64,000 nt of DNA from Paraburkholderia rhizosphaerae (GTDB taxonomy: Bacteria > Pseudomonadota > Gammaproteobacteria > Burkholderiales > Burkholderiaceae): assembly GCF_004366595.1 (NCBI RefSeq), contig NZ_SORE01000003.1:186001-250000 (forward strand), written 5' to 3'. Below, one piece after another: positions 54,374 through 63,224 of the stretch. Numbering within the stretch: position 1 is the first letter of the stretch; each line of letters begins with the position of its first letter. A model generated the notes under the pieces. That model had not been told where the DNA came from, did not search any database, and saw only the letters and a list, made by a program, of their open reading frames with translations. Position numbers and translations under genes: made by a program.

Positions 54374-57300
54374 CTACGGCAGCAGCGCGGCCTGGCCTTC
54401 GATACCGTCGAGCATCGCGTTGCACTTCAGAACGAGCGCAAGGCCCTCAGCACGCAAACGCTCGGGCTCGCCGTCCGCCATGCCCTGCCGATACTCTTCC
54501 AGCACGCCGAACAGCGGCGGATATTGCAACACGCCGACCGCGCCGGCGACGCGATGGTGCCACGCACGCAGTGCGTCGACGTCCGGTTCCTCGAGCAGCG
54601 GCGGCAACGCGCGAACATCGTCGCGCACCGACGTCACGAATGAATCGAGCAACGCCTTCACCGTCGACTCGCTGCCCCAGATTCGCGTCAGATGGGCGAG
54701 ATCGACCGGCACAAAAGGTTCGTCCGCATCGCGGCTGTCAGGCGCCGGCGCGGGCAGCTCATGGCCGGTGTCGTTCAGCGATGCTTCACTGGAAGGCTGA
54801 CGAAAGTTCTGATGACGCGTTTCATGTGCCGACTGACGGTAGCCGTCCGCGACGAACCAGCGGCTCAAGTGATCGCGCAGCGTCGCGAGCCGGGTCGGCT
54901 TGATCAGGCAGTCGTCCATGCCCGCGTCGCGGCAGGCTTTCAGGTCCTCCGGCGCCGTGTTCGCGGTAATGCCGATGATCGGCAGGTGCATCGTCCCTGC
55001 CGCTTCCGTTTCGCGCACACGACGAGCCAGTTCGTATCCCGAAAGATTCGGCATATGGCAGTCGGTGATCAGGAAACCGTAGCGCACATGCTGAAGCGCC
55101 AGCAAAGCCTCTGCACCGTCATTCACGACGTCGCACGCGAAACCGAGCGACGCCAGCTGGTGGCGAATCAGCTCCTGATTGACCGGATGGTCTTCGGCGA
55201 CCAGCACGAGCCGGCCGCTCGCGATCGCGCGCTCACGGTCGGGCGGCGTGACGCGCGCAACCGGTGCGCCGCGCATTCGCGGGGGCTTCGGCGCGAGGCC
55301 GGTCAATGCCGCCGCACACGCGGCGCCCAGGCCGCGCCAGGAGATCGGATTGACGCTGACCCGAACCCTATCGTCGACGATCCGATAGCCGGTCGGCTTC
55401 GGCTTCTCAGTGAGGCGAATCACGCGCGAATCTGGCAGTCCTTGCGCCGGCAAATCGAAGCCATCGCCGATGAAGACGAGATCGACCGCGGACAACACCC
55501 GCGGATCGCGCAATTCCGGCGCGCCGGGCGCAACGCCACGCAGTTCGAGACCCAGCGCCGCGCCGAAATGCAGCAGCGCCTGCTGAACCCGCGCATCCGC
55601 GACCGCGACGAGACCGCGCTTGCCGCGCAGGCCGCCCGCCGTGTAGCTCGGCGTGCTCACCGGCATCCGCAATTGCAGTGTCATCCGCGTACCGACACTC
55701 GGCGTGCTCTGCAACTCAAGCGTGCCGCCCATCAGATCAACCAGCTTGCGGCAGATCGTCAGCCCGAGTCCCGTGCCGCCGAAGCGTCGCGTGGTCGACG
55801 TTTCCGCCTGCACGAACGGCTCGAATAGACGCGCCTGCACTTCAGGCGCAATGCCGATGCCGGTGTCCTCGACGGTCATCCGGATCGTCTGCGCTGCGCC
55901 ATCGTTGCGTTCCACCGCGACCTGTACATCCACTTCGCCCGACGGCGTGAACTTGATCGCGTTCCCAAGCAGATTGAAGAGAATCTGCCGCAGGCGCACG
56001 CTATCGCCGCGCACCACCGCCGCAACCTGCGGTTCGATGTCCACGCGTACCTTCAAGCCTTTTTCATGGGCCCGCGCGGCCAGCAGGCCGACTGCCGTAT
56101 CAACGAGGTCGCGCAAATCGAGCGGCTCGGCTTCGATCGTCAGACGCCCTGCCTCGATCTTCGAATAGTCGAGCAGGTCGTCGAGAATCTGCAGCAGCGC
56201 ACCCGCCGATTCGTGGATCATCCGCAGCATCTCGCCCTGGTCCGCATCGAGGCGCGTACGCTCCAGCACTTCGACGAGGCCCAGCACACCGTTCATCGGT
56301 GTGCGGATTTCATGGCTCATCATCGCGAGGAAGTCGTCTTTCGCGCGAGACGCGGCTTCGGCAAGATCGCGAGCGCGGGCGAGTTCGTCCGAACGCAGGC
56401 GCTCCGCGCTTGCGTCGACCCAATACCCGCTCCAGACCATCGCGCGATCCGCTTCGCGCCGCGGCACGAGTTCCGCGCGTACCCATCGCGAACCGTCGAC
56501 GCTTTGCATCCGGAACTCGAGATGGATCGGCTCTTCACTGCTGGCCGAACGCTCGAGCGCCGCCATCAGATGCGGCCGGTCCTGAGGACAGACGCGGCCG
56601 AAGGTCACCGCGCCACCACGCATCAGTGCGCCGCTGTCGCGGCCGAGCCAAACCTTCGTATCGCCGCCGATGTACGGGAACGAATAGGCGCCGTCGGGCG
56701 CACGCCGCAACTGGAACACCACTGCGGGCAGCGAACGTGTCACGTCGAACAACCGCCGTTCGGTTTCGCGTGCGAGCAGTTCGGCGCGGCGAATATCGGT
56801 GATGTCGACCAGTGTACCGAGCACGCATGACGGCGCACCGTCGACACCCTGGCAGATACAGACCGAAAAGAGTCCGTGGCGAATCTCACCTGCGTGGTCG
56901 GAAAACTGCAGTTCGGCTTCCGAGCGCTCGCCGGTCGTGAGCGAATGTTGCGTCAGTCGCTCGAGGCTGGCGCTGTTGCGTGCGCCCCATGCTTGCACCT
57001 CGGCGCTCACGCGGCCGATCACCGACGCGCGCTGCAAACCGGTCAGTCGCTCAAACGCCTGATTGACGGCGATATAGCAGCCTTCGAGGTCCTTCGCGAC
57101 GAGCGGGTACGGCACCATCTCCATCATGGTTTGCTGGAAGTTCAGTTGCGCGGCGAGTTCCTGCTCGGTCTGCTCGCGTCGCCGCACTTCACGCTGCAGC
57201 AGCGAGTACGCGCGCAACGTGACGAGCAACGTGACACCGATGCCGATAAGTAACGGCAATAGACGCAACGCGGTAACCGTCGGATTGCCGCTCGCGCGCA

Positions 57301-58231
57301 TTTCGCCGCCCGACGCTGCGGCCGCCGCGGGTTGGCTTTGAGTACCTGCGATCCAGCGCGTACGGATCGCCGCAGCGCGTTCCGGCGGCAACGCGGCCAG
57401 CGCGCGATTGAGCGCATTGCGCCACGCGGTCTGGCTGCGTGGCACCGCAAAGCGCAACTCGCCGTTGCGGCGCCGCTCTTCGAACACGATTTTCAGCGCG
57501 CTGAATTCACGCGATGCGAGGTAGTGTTGCACCGCCGGCGTGTAACCGAAATAGACGTCGTCATCGCCGCGCTCAAGCGCTCGCAATGCCGATGCGGTGT
57601 CTTCGAACGCATCGATCCGCGCACGCGGGAAACGTTCGCGCAGCACGCTATCCAGCAGGAAACCCCGCTCGACCGCGACCCGTACGTCGCCGTTTTGCAC
57701 GCGTTGCACCGCATCCGTATCGTCCGAACGTGCGACCACGGACGTCGATGCGTCGAAGTACGGTGCGGAGAACGCGACACAATGTTCGCGTTCCGGCGTA
57801 CGGGCGATGCTCATCAGCACATCGACCTGGCTGGCGCATGCCGCGGCGAGCAACTGCGGCATATCCGCGAACGTCTTGACGTCGAATTCGACGCCTGGGC
57901 CGGCGAGCGCGCGCAAATACTCAATGCTCAGGCCGCTCAGTTCGCCGTCGTCGAATTCTTCGAACGGCGACCAGCCGTTGGCGAGCACGCCGACAGTCAG
58001 CTTGCGCGGAAGGGAACGTGCGGCGCGCGCGTCGGTAGAAGAGGCCGCTTCGGGCATCACAGGAGACGCGAAGAGCGCTCGACAAACTGCGAACGCGGCC
58101 AGCAGTAAGAGCGCGCGCAGCACCCAGCGCCGCAGCGAACGGCCGACGGCGCGGTAAAGCGGCAAGCGGTCATCGTGGCCGTCTTTTTTCGTCGTGCGCG
58201 TGGCGCCCACGGTGCGTTGGCGGCCGCGCAT
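54374..58231 (-). CDS. BvgS/EvgS-like hybrid sensor histidine kinase
   Basis: 1285 residues. N-terminal membrane anchor about 36-55; one periplasmic solute-binding (SBP_bac_3) domain about 75-300; second membrane helix about 320-345; two PAS domains (about 365-480 and 495-610); HisKA with phosphoacceptor H640 (DDFLAMMSHEIRTPMNG); HATPase (FNLLGNAIKFTPSGEV, EDTGIGIAPE, FGGTGLGLTICRKL); a degenerate receiver-like segment about 870-980 without a conserved Asp; a true receiver with D1057 (FLITDCHMPNLSGYE); and a C-terminal Hpt domain with H1226 (WHHRVAGAVGVL). Unlike BvgS it has one periplasmic domain, not two. Its ATG overlaps the aquaporin stop as TGATG. The likely targets are the three response regulators upstream. 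Confidence 0.93.
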   Translation of the reverse strand: MRGRQRTVGATRTTKKDGHDDRLPLYRAVGRSLRRWVLRALLLLAAFAVCRALFASPVMPEAASSTDARAARSLPRKLTVGVLANGWSPFEEFDDGELSGLSIEYLRALAGPGVEFDVKTFADMPQLLAAACASQVDVLMSIARTPEREHCVAFSAPYFDASTSVVARSDDTDAVQRVQNGDVRVAVERGFLLDSVLRERFPRARIDAFEDTASALRALERGDDDVYFGYTPAVQHYLASREFSALKIVFEERRRNGELRFAVPRSQTAWRNALNRALAALPPERAAAIRTRWIAGTQSQPAAAAASGGEMRASGNPTVTALRLLPLLIGIGVTLLVTLRAYSLLQREVRRREQTEQELAAQLNFQQTMMEMVPYPLVAKDLEGCYIAVNQAFERLTGLQRASVIGRVSAEVQAWGARNSASLERLTQHSLTTGERSEAELQFSDHAGEIRHGLFSVCICQGVDGAPSCVLGTLVDITDIRRAELLARETERRLFDVTRSLPAVVFQLRRAPDGAYSFPYIGGDTKVWLGRDSGALMRGGAVTFGRVCPQDRPHLMAALERSASSEEPIHLEFRMQSVDGSRWVRAELVPRREADRAMVWSGYWVDASAERLRSDELARARDLAEAASRAKDDFLAMMSHEIRTPMNGVLGLVEVLERTRLDADQGEMLRMIHESAGALLQILDDLLDYSKIEAGRLTIEAEPLDLRDLVDTAVGLLAARAHEKGLKVRVDIEPQVAAVVRGDSVRLRQILFNLLGNAIKFTPSGEVDVQVAVERNDGAAQTIRMTVEDTGIGIAPEVQARLFEPFVQAETSTTRRFGGTGLGLTICRKLVDLMGGTLELQSTPSVGTRMTLQLRMPVSTPSYTAGGLRGKRGLVAVADARVQQALLHFGAALGLELRGVAPGAPELRDPRVLSAVDLVFIGDGFDLPAQGLPDSRVIRLTEKPKPTGYRIVDDRVRVSVNPISWRGLGAACAAALTGLAPKPPRMRGAPVARVTPPDRERAIASGRLVLVAEDHPVNQELIRHQLASLGFACDVVNDGAEALLALQHVRYGFLITDCHMPNLSGYELARRVRETEAAGTMHLPIIGITANTAPEDLKACRDAGMDDCLIKPTRLATLRDHLSRWFVADGYRQSAHETRHQNFRQPSSEASLNDTGHELPAPAPDSRDADEPFVPVDLAHLTRIWGSESTVKALLDSFVTSVRDDVRALPPLLEEPDVDALRAWHHRVAGAVGVLQYPPLFGVLEEYRQGMADGEPERLRAEGLALVLKCNAMLDGIEGQAALLP

Positions 58232-58983
58232 CAACGGAAGTCCTGCGGCTCGCCGGCAGCCCCGCGTGAGTGGACCTCGTTGTTCGCTTCGCTGCACAGC
58301 AAAGGGTACGCGAGCCCAGCGAGCAACCCGCCCGCCATCGGCGCGGCCCAGAACAGCCACAACTGATCGAGCGCCCAGTCGCCGACGAACAGCGCCGCGG
58401 CAGTCGAGCGTGCAGGGTTGACTGATGCATTGGTGACCGGCGTCGCAATCAGATAAATCAGCGCGAGGCAGCCTCCGATCACGAACGGCGCTAACGGCGT
58501 CGATGCCTTGCGCGCGGACATCGCCAGATTCACGAAGACGAACACAAACGACATCGCGAATTCGATCGCCAGCGCCGCATGAAGCCGATAGTCGGACGGT
58601 GAATGATCGTCGTAACCGTTCGCGCCGAATGCGCTCGAACTGAGATAGAAACCTGGCCGGCCGCTCGCGACGTAGGCCAGCAGCGCCGCGCCCATCAGCG
58701 CGCCGATCAGTTGCGCCGCGATGTAGGGCAGCAGGTCGCGTACCGGAAAACGCTGTGCGGTCGCAAAGCCGATCGTTACCGCGGGATTAAAGTGCGCACC
58801 GGACACGCGGCCGAGTACCGCCATCGCCGTCGTCAACGCGAGTCCAAACGCAAACGGCACTTCCAGCACACCCCAGCCCTGCTGCACCGCGCCTGCATTC
58901 AGCACCGCGCTGCCACAACCGATAAACATCACCCAGGCCGTACCGGCACCTTCGACTACTAACCGCTTACCCAGGCTTGCCAT
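58231..58983 (-). CDS. Aquaporin / MIP-family channel (AqpZ-like)
   Basis: 250 residues, about six transmembrane helices and two pore half-helices. NPA motifs are in GAHFNPAVTIGFAT and NASVNPARSTAAALF. EGAGTAWVMFIGCGSAVLNA resembles the AqpZ N-terminus, so water transport is likelier than glycerol. Start at MASLGKRLVVE (58983); an ATG at 59016 would add 11 residues. The stop overlaps the start of the hybrid kinase gene. Confidence 0.9.
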   Translation of the reverse strand: MASLGKRLVVEGAGTAWVMFIGCGSAVLNAGAVQQGWGVLEVPFAFGLALTTAMAVLGRVSGAHFNPAVTIGFATAQRFPVRDLLPYIAAQLIGALMGAALLAYVASGRPGFYLSSSAFGANGYDDHSPSDYRLHAALAIEFAMSFVFVFVNLAMSARKASTPLAPFVIGGCLALIYLIATPVTNASVNPARSTAAALFVGDWALDQLWLFWAAPMAGGLLAGLAYPLLCSEANNEVHSRGAAGEPQDFR

Positions 58984-59229
58984 TCCGATTCCCGTCCATG
59001 CGTCACGTGTCGACAAAGGCCGGCCTGCGAACGGCGGACCTTCAGAGTTGCGCTGCCCGCACGTCGCTTTGCATGACGAATGATCGATGGGCGCGCCATG
59101 CCCGGCTATGGGCCGGGCGCGACCGCAGATTGTCGAATCGATGTCGGACCAGGTTAATCGGACTACTCTTAAATGAGTGATTCATGGAAACGCCCACCTG
59201 ACTTCACTCGACGATCGCTGATTCAGTCA

Positions 59230-59871
59230 TCAGGTCAGGCCAATTTGCCTCGCATACGCAATCAGACTGGATTCACTGTCGAGCCCCAGCTTGCGCATCG
59301 CATTGCGTTTTTGCGTACTGATTGTCTTGCCGCTGCGCGCGAGCCGTTCGGCAATCTGCTGGATCGTCATCCCTTGCGTGTACATCCTGAAAACTTCCCA
59401 CTCGCGCGCGCTCAATACGGCAGCGCCCGGCTGTCGAGCGGCAGCGTCGCCGATCGCCTCCAGCGCGCGCTTCGACAGAAAAAGACGGCCCGTGTAGGCC
59501 GCATCGATGGCTGAAACCAGCGAAGCGGTCGCGTCGCGTTTGTCGACAATGGCCGCAACGCCCATATGCAGCAACCCGGCCAGCGTCCTCGGTTGATGAA
59601 TCATCGTCAGAATGACGATCGGCACGTGCGGCACGAAGCGCAGCATGCGCCGCAGAAAGAGAATCGCATTGCTCTCGCCGTCAATGCCCGGCATACCGAT
59701 GTCCGATACAACGAGGTCGCACGGACAGGTATCGAGCAGCTTTGCGAGCGCGAGCGTATCCGCCGCAACGCCCACCACCGACATATGGGCAACGCTGTCG
59801 AGCAGCCGGCTCACACCCGCGCGGATACTGCTGTGATCGTCGGCGACGATAATCCGGATAGTCTGATTCAT
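59230..59871 (-). CDS. RcsB-like response regulator 1 (receiver plus LuxR HTH)
   Basis: 213 residues. Receiver: acidic pair D11-D12 in IIVADDHSSIRAG, phosphoacceptor D57 in DLVVSDIGMPG, conserved K111. C-terminal LuxR-type HTH: LSAREWEVFRMYTQGMTIQQ, IAERLARSGKTISTQKRNAM. The STQKRNAMRKLG recognition helix is RcsB-like rather than NarL-like. Nearest of the three regulators to the aquaporin-kinase pair, on the same strand. Confidence 0.92.
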   Translation of the reverse strand: MNQTIRIIVADDHSSIRAGVSRLLDSVAHMSVVGVAADTLALAKLLDTCPCDLVVSDIGMPGIDGESNAILFLRRMLRFVPHVPIVILTMIHQPRTLAGLLHMGVAAIVDKRDATASLVSAIDAAYTGRLFLSKRALEAIGDAAARQPGAAVLSAREWEVFRMYTQGMTIQQIAERLARSGKTISTQKRNAMRKLGLDSESSLIAYARQIGLT

Positions 59872-59979
59872 CTTTTTTCTTCTGTGACGGTTGGGCAGTC
59901 CCCGCACGATGTGCTTCCCCGGGACCTGCCCCCCTGTTATGCCGGCGTCGCGCCGTGCCGCGTCTCGCTCGCTGTCCGG

Positions 59980-60009
59980 CACCCTGCGTCGGGCAGCCGA
60001 CGCAGGGTG
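59980..60009 (-). ncRNA. Perfect 13-bp hairpin in the leader of response regulator 1
   Basis: The arms 59980-59992 and 59997-60009 are perfectly complementary around a GCAG tetraloop, in the gap between regulators 2 and 1. No T tract follows on the minus strand, so it is not a standard terminator; it could stabilise or attenuate the transcript. Listed as ncRNA only because it would act as RNA structure. Confidence 0.5.
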
Positions 60010-60052
60010 ATCACGCGGGTGCGACAGTCTGTGGATGCGATCGATGCGAGGC

Positions 60053-60763
60053 CTACGTCCGCTCGCCCCCCACGACGCTGTGTTCGACACGTTCGCCGGG
60101 AATCACGCCATGCTCGACCGCGAATCTGAAGAGATCCGCATCGGTGTGTAGCGACAGCTTGCGCATCGCCGTGCACTTCTGCGCGCTGATCGTCTTCACG
60201 CTGCGACCGAGCCGGGCCGCAATCTCGGTGACGCCCAGGCCCGACGCATAGTGCGTCAGCACTTCGAGCTCGCGTCGTGAAAGCATCTGCCTGACGTAGT
60301 CAAGCCTGCGCGCGATCGTTGCATCGGCGAGCAGTGTGCGAATCGCAGGACCGAGGTAGCACTCATGCGCGAGCGCGGTGATGATCGCGACATGGATCAG
60401 ATCGATCCGGTCACGCTTGCTGACAATCGCACCGACACCAAGCGCAATGACTTTCTGCAGCGCCTCGGCTTCGGTTTCCATTGTCAGGACCACAAGGACG
60501 ACTTGTGGGAATCGCTGCCTGAATTCGCGGACCATTTCAAGGCCGTCGCCATACAAGCCGCCCGGCATGTATAAATCCATGACAACCAGATCGCACGACA
60601 CTCGCCCAGCTTCGGCGAACAACTGAGAAGAATCTGTCGCGCGTCCTACGATTTCCATGTTGGGATACGTCGACATCAGATTCTCGATCGCCAGTAGCAC
60701 GAGCGGATGATCGTCGGCAATGATCGTTCGGACTGACGCCGTGATGTCGTTCCTGGCATTCAT
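60053..60763 (-). CDS. RcsB-like response regulator 2 (receiver plus LuxR HTH)
   Basis: 236 residues. Receiver with TIIADDHPLVLLAIENLM, phosphoacceptor D63 in DLVVMDLYMPGGLYGDGLEM and Lys in IVSKRDRID. HTH: LSRRELEVLTHYASGLGVTE, IAARLGRSVKTISAQKCTAM. AAGGAG lies 8 bp before the ATG. Compared with its two neighbours the C-terminus is longer by about 12 residues (GERVEHSVVGGERT). Confidence 0.92.
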   Translation of the reverse strand: MNARNDITASVRTIIADDHPLVLLAIENLMSTYPNMEIVGRATDSSQLFAEAGRVSCDLVVMDLYMPGGLYGDGLEMVREFRQRFPQVVLVVLTMETEAEALQKVIALGVGAIVSKRDRIDLIHVAIITALAHECYLGPAIRTLLADATIARRLDYVRQMLSRRELEVLTHYASGLGVTEIAARLGRSVKTISAQKCTAMRKLSLHTDADLFRFAVEHGVIPGERVEHSVVGGERT

Positions 60764-60919
60764 TGAAAGAGCTCCTTTTGATCTATGTCCTAAGGCCAAA
60801 TTGAGGAGCGATGGCTGTACCCGGCGAGAATTGAACACTTGTCGCCAGACAGACATAAGATTGCTCCGAAATAGCGAAGAAAACGTACAAGCACATTCGA
60901 TCGAAATTTGGGGACGCGG

Positions 60920-61567
60920 TCACGTAAGACCGTGTGCACGCACAAATGCAAACAGCCCCGGATCGTTGCTTACGCCAAGCTTCGCCATCGCATCGCGTTT
61001 TTGCCGGCTGACCGTGCGCACATCGCGGCCGAGATGCTGTGCGATCTCGGAGATCGAGTGGCCGCGCACGAACATGTGAAGCACCTCGGTCTGACGTGGC
61101 GACAGATCGCGCATCGACGACATGCGTGGCGTCTCGCCGCTTGCCGCGGTCAGCGCCTCGATCACCGAGCGGCTGACATGCGCGCGCCCCGCGCCCGCCG
61201 AGCGAATCGCGGCGGCCAGTTCGTCCATCGATTCGATCTTGTTGAGCATGCCGAGTACACCCGCGGCGATGATCGAACGCAGAATTGCCGTATTCGTGAG
61301 GCTCGTCAGCACGACAATGCGCACCTGCGGCCAACTGCTGCGAATGCGCCGGATGAGACGCAGACCGTCTTCGGCATCGCCCGATTCGTTCGGCATGGCG
61401 AGATCGGTGACAAGCACGTCACACGCGGTGGTTTTCATCACCTCGAACAGCGACGATGGACTCGTCGCCTGGCCGACGACGTGTACGTCACCGTGCTCAG
61501 CAAGCGTGGCCTCGATGCCGAGCAGAACGAACGGGTGATCGTCCGCCAGAATGACTCGTAGATTCAC
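60920..61567 (-). CDS. RcsB-like response regulator 3 (receiver plus LuxR HTH)
   Basis: 215 residues from a GTG start at 61567, chosen because GGGAG is well placed and translation begins NLRVILADDHPFVLLGIEA; an in-frame ATG at 61744 would add a long non-family leader. Receiver phosphoacceptor D55 in DVLVTDLAMPNESGD. HTH: LSPRQTEVLHMFVRGHSISE, IAQHLGRDVRTVSRQKRDAM. First of the three tandem regulators; divergent from the outer-membrane gene at 62166. Confidence 0.9.
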   Translation of the reverse strand: MNLRVILADDHPFVLLGIEATLAEHGDVHVVGQATSPSSLFEVMKTTACDVLVTDLAMPNESGDAEDGLRLIRRIRSSWPQVRIVVLTSLTNTAILRSIIAAGVLGMLNKIESMDELAAAIRSAGAGRAHVSRSVIEALTAASGETPRMSSMRDLSPRQTEVLHMFVRGHSISEIAQHLGRDVRTVSRQKRDAMAKLGVSNDPGLFAFVRAHGLT

Positions 61568-61609
61568 GGATGCTCCCTCGGTATTTGTTTGTTGTTTGTG
61601 TTCCGGACG

Positions 61610-61640
61610 CCCCCGTTCGCGATCGCGTCGCGAACGGGGG
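61610..61640 (-). ncRNA. Perfect 13-bp hairpin in the leader of response regulator 3
   Basis: Arms 61610-61622 and 61628-61640 pair perfectly around a five-base TCGCG loop. It is about 45 bp upstream of the GTG start; between the two lies a CAA/AAC-rich, probably unstructured stretch. Leader RNA structure, function unknown. Confidence 0.5.
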
Positions 61641-62165
61641 GGTTCGACATTGCGGCCTGCTGGACTTTCATCCAAAGGTGCGTGCAACCGATGGCGCTTG
61701 AAAAGCTGTAGCGGCAACAAAAGGCGTGCGGGAATCGAAATCAAAACATGACGCGTAGAAATTGAGAATCAGAGTGTTCCGAATCGTCAATGATTCGAAA
61801 GAAACCAATAAAATAACCGATAAGGATTACCAAGTTAACCAATTTAATTTCAGATTCCCAATTTTCATTTTTCCTTGAAGGAAGGTCTGAAAATTCCTGG
61901 TGATTGTTCTGAAACAATCTGTCACCGACATCTGATCGCCGCAAGAAAATCGGGCGCAATGGCATATTGTCTTGTCGATTCTTATCAATGCCTCAGTCTG
62001 AATGATTCCGGACTAAGCATGAATCTGCATCGCAGGACCACTGTGGCAAGGGATCAACCACTGACGGTGTAATTTCAGGAATTTCTTATTTGATGAATTG
62101 TTAAACCAGACAAGACTTCCGAATGCAATGTTTTTGTTTGATTTATTGCTCGGCAGGAGGTCCCG
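61641..62165. other. AT-rich divergent intergenic region with several inverted repeats
   Basis: About 525 bp, much lower in GC than its surroundings between 61741 and 62150. It contains CGAATC-N6-GATTCG (61780-61797), TTCCTT-G-AAGGAA (61871-61883) and GATTGTT-CTGA-AACAATC (61902-61919). No convincing gene. It must hold the promoters of regulator 3 and the outer-membrane gene. Confidence 0.6.
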
Positions 62166-63221
62166 GTGTCAGGTTCGATGCGAACAGATTGTCGCGTATC
62201 GGACGTCACGCCGACCGGCCCAACGTCAGGGTCAAAATCGCGCACCGGATTGCTTTGCGTGCTCGCCGCGCTGCTGGCGGCAACCGGCGTCGGCTACGCA
62301 CAGCGCGCGGACGCGCAGGAGTTTGCGCTATTCGGTGGAGCGTTGACGGGCGCCGGTTCGCATACGTACTCGTGGGCATTCGACTATCACGAAGGGCTCG
62401 GCAAGTACGCGGCACTTGGCATGACATGGCTCAATGAAGGGCACTTGCCCGGTCACCATCGCGACGGCCAGAGCATCCAGTTGTGGGGCCGGCTACCGCT
62501 CGCGGACCGCCGCATCGTGCTATCCGCCGGGGTCGGCCCTTACCGTTACTCCGATACGGTGTCGAGCCGCCCGAACGGTTTCATGAACAACCACGGCTGG
62601 GGCGCATTGATGAGCGTGCGCGCCGCGTACTACACATCGCATCGCTGGATATTGCAGGCGCAACTGAACCGGGCGCAGATAGGCGGCGGCCCGAGCACGT
62701 CCGGCATCCTGCTCGGCATTGGCTATCAGCTCGACGCGCCCGACGAGCCGGGACCGCGCGACCTCCCGCTGGCACGGAAAGACCGCGTGACGAGCAACGA
62801 GTTCGCCGTGCTCGCGGGCGAAACGATCAAGAACAGTCTGAATTCGGAGTCGGGCTTTTCGACGAGCGTCGAGTACCGGCGAGGCCTGTTCAGGTACGTC
62901 GACTGGAGCGCGACGTATATGCATGAAAACGTCCCCGCGGCGGTGCGGCGCAACGGACTCGGGTCGCAGCTCTGGCTCACGCGTGCGTTCTTCAACGAAC
63001 GCCTGACGCTCGCGGTCGGAGCGGGCGCGTACTACGCGATCGACGTGTTCAACGAGCCTGGCTCCGAAGGCATCAAAGGCACGATATCCGGGCTGGTGTC
63101 CCTTTCCGCGAGTTACCGACTCAGCAAGCACTGGCTCACACGAGTCACATGGAACCGGGTGGTCACGCGTTCGAGCCTCGACGCGGACATGATCCAGGCG
63201 GGCATCGGCTACCGGTTCTGA
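62166..63221 (+). CDS. Outer-membrane beta-barrel protein with a duplicated barrel module
   Basis: 351 residues from a GTG start with AGGAGG five bases upstream. After an N-terminal leader of about 25 residues comes a signal peptide (LLCVLAALLAATGVGYAQR). Two similar modules of about 145 residues follow: the first starts EFALFGG and has YAALGMTWLNEGHLPGHH, RRIVLSAGVGPYRYSD and STSGILLGIGYQL; the second starts EFAVLAG and has VDWSATYMHENVPAAVRRNG, ERLTLAVGAGAYYAID and DADMIQAGIGYRF. The topology resembles PagL-like eight-strand barrels, but PagL's His-Ser catalytic motif is not seen. It ends in GIGYRF, the aromatic C-terminus of outer-membrane barrels. Probably a 16-strand pore or two joined barrels; function unknown. 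Confidence 0.78.
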   Translation: MSGSMRTDCRVSDVTPTGPTSGSKSRTGLLCVLAALLAATGVGYAQRADAQEFALFGGALTGAGSHTYSWAFDYHEGLGKYAALGMTWLNEGHLPGHHRDGQSIQLWGRLPLADRRIVLSAGVGPYRYSDTVSSRPNGFMNNHGWGALMSVRAAYYTSHRWILQAQLNRAQIGGGPSTSGILLGIGYQLDAPDEPGPRDLPLARKDRVTSNEFAVLAGETIKNSLNSESGFSTSVEYRRGLFRYVDWSATYMHENVPAAVRRNGLGSQLWLTRAFFNERLTLAVGAGAYYAIDVFNEPGSEGIKGTISGLVSLSASYRLSKHWLTRVTWNRVVTRSSLDADMIQAGIGYRF

Positions 63222-63224
63222 CGG

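Noticed and set aside
59160..59185. RcsB-box-like site upstream of the aquaporin gene
   Set aside because: ACTC-N6-GAGT has only four-base arms and weak match to any RcsB consensus I recall.
62520..63222. Extension of the MFS remnant's frame leftward, antisense to the outer-membrane gene
   Set aside because: The MFS-like sequence stops at the GGSVN segment; the rest is just antisense to a well-supported gene.
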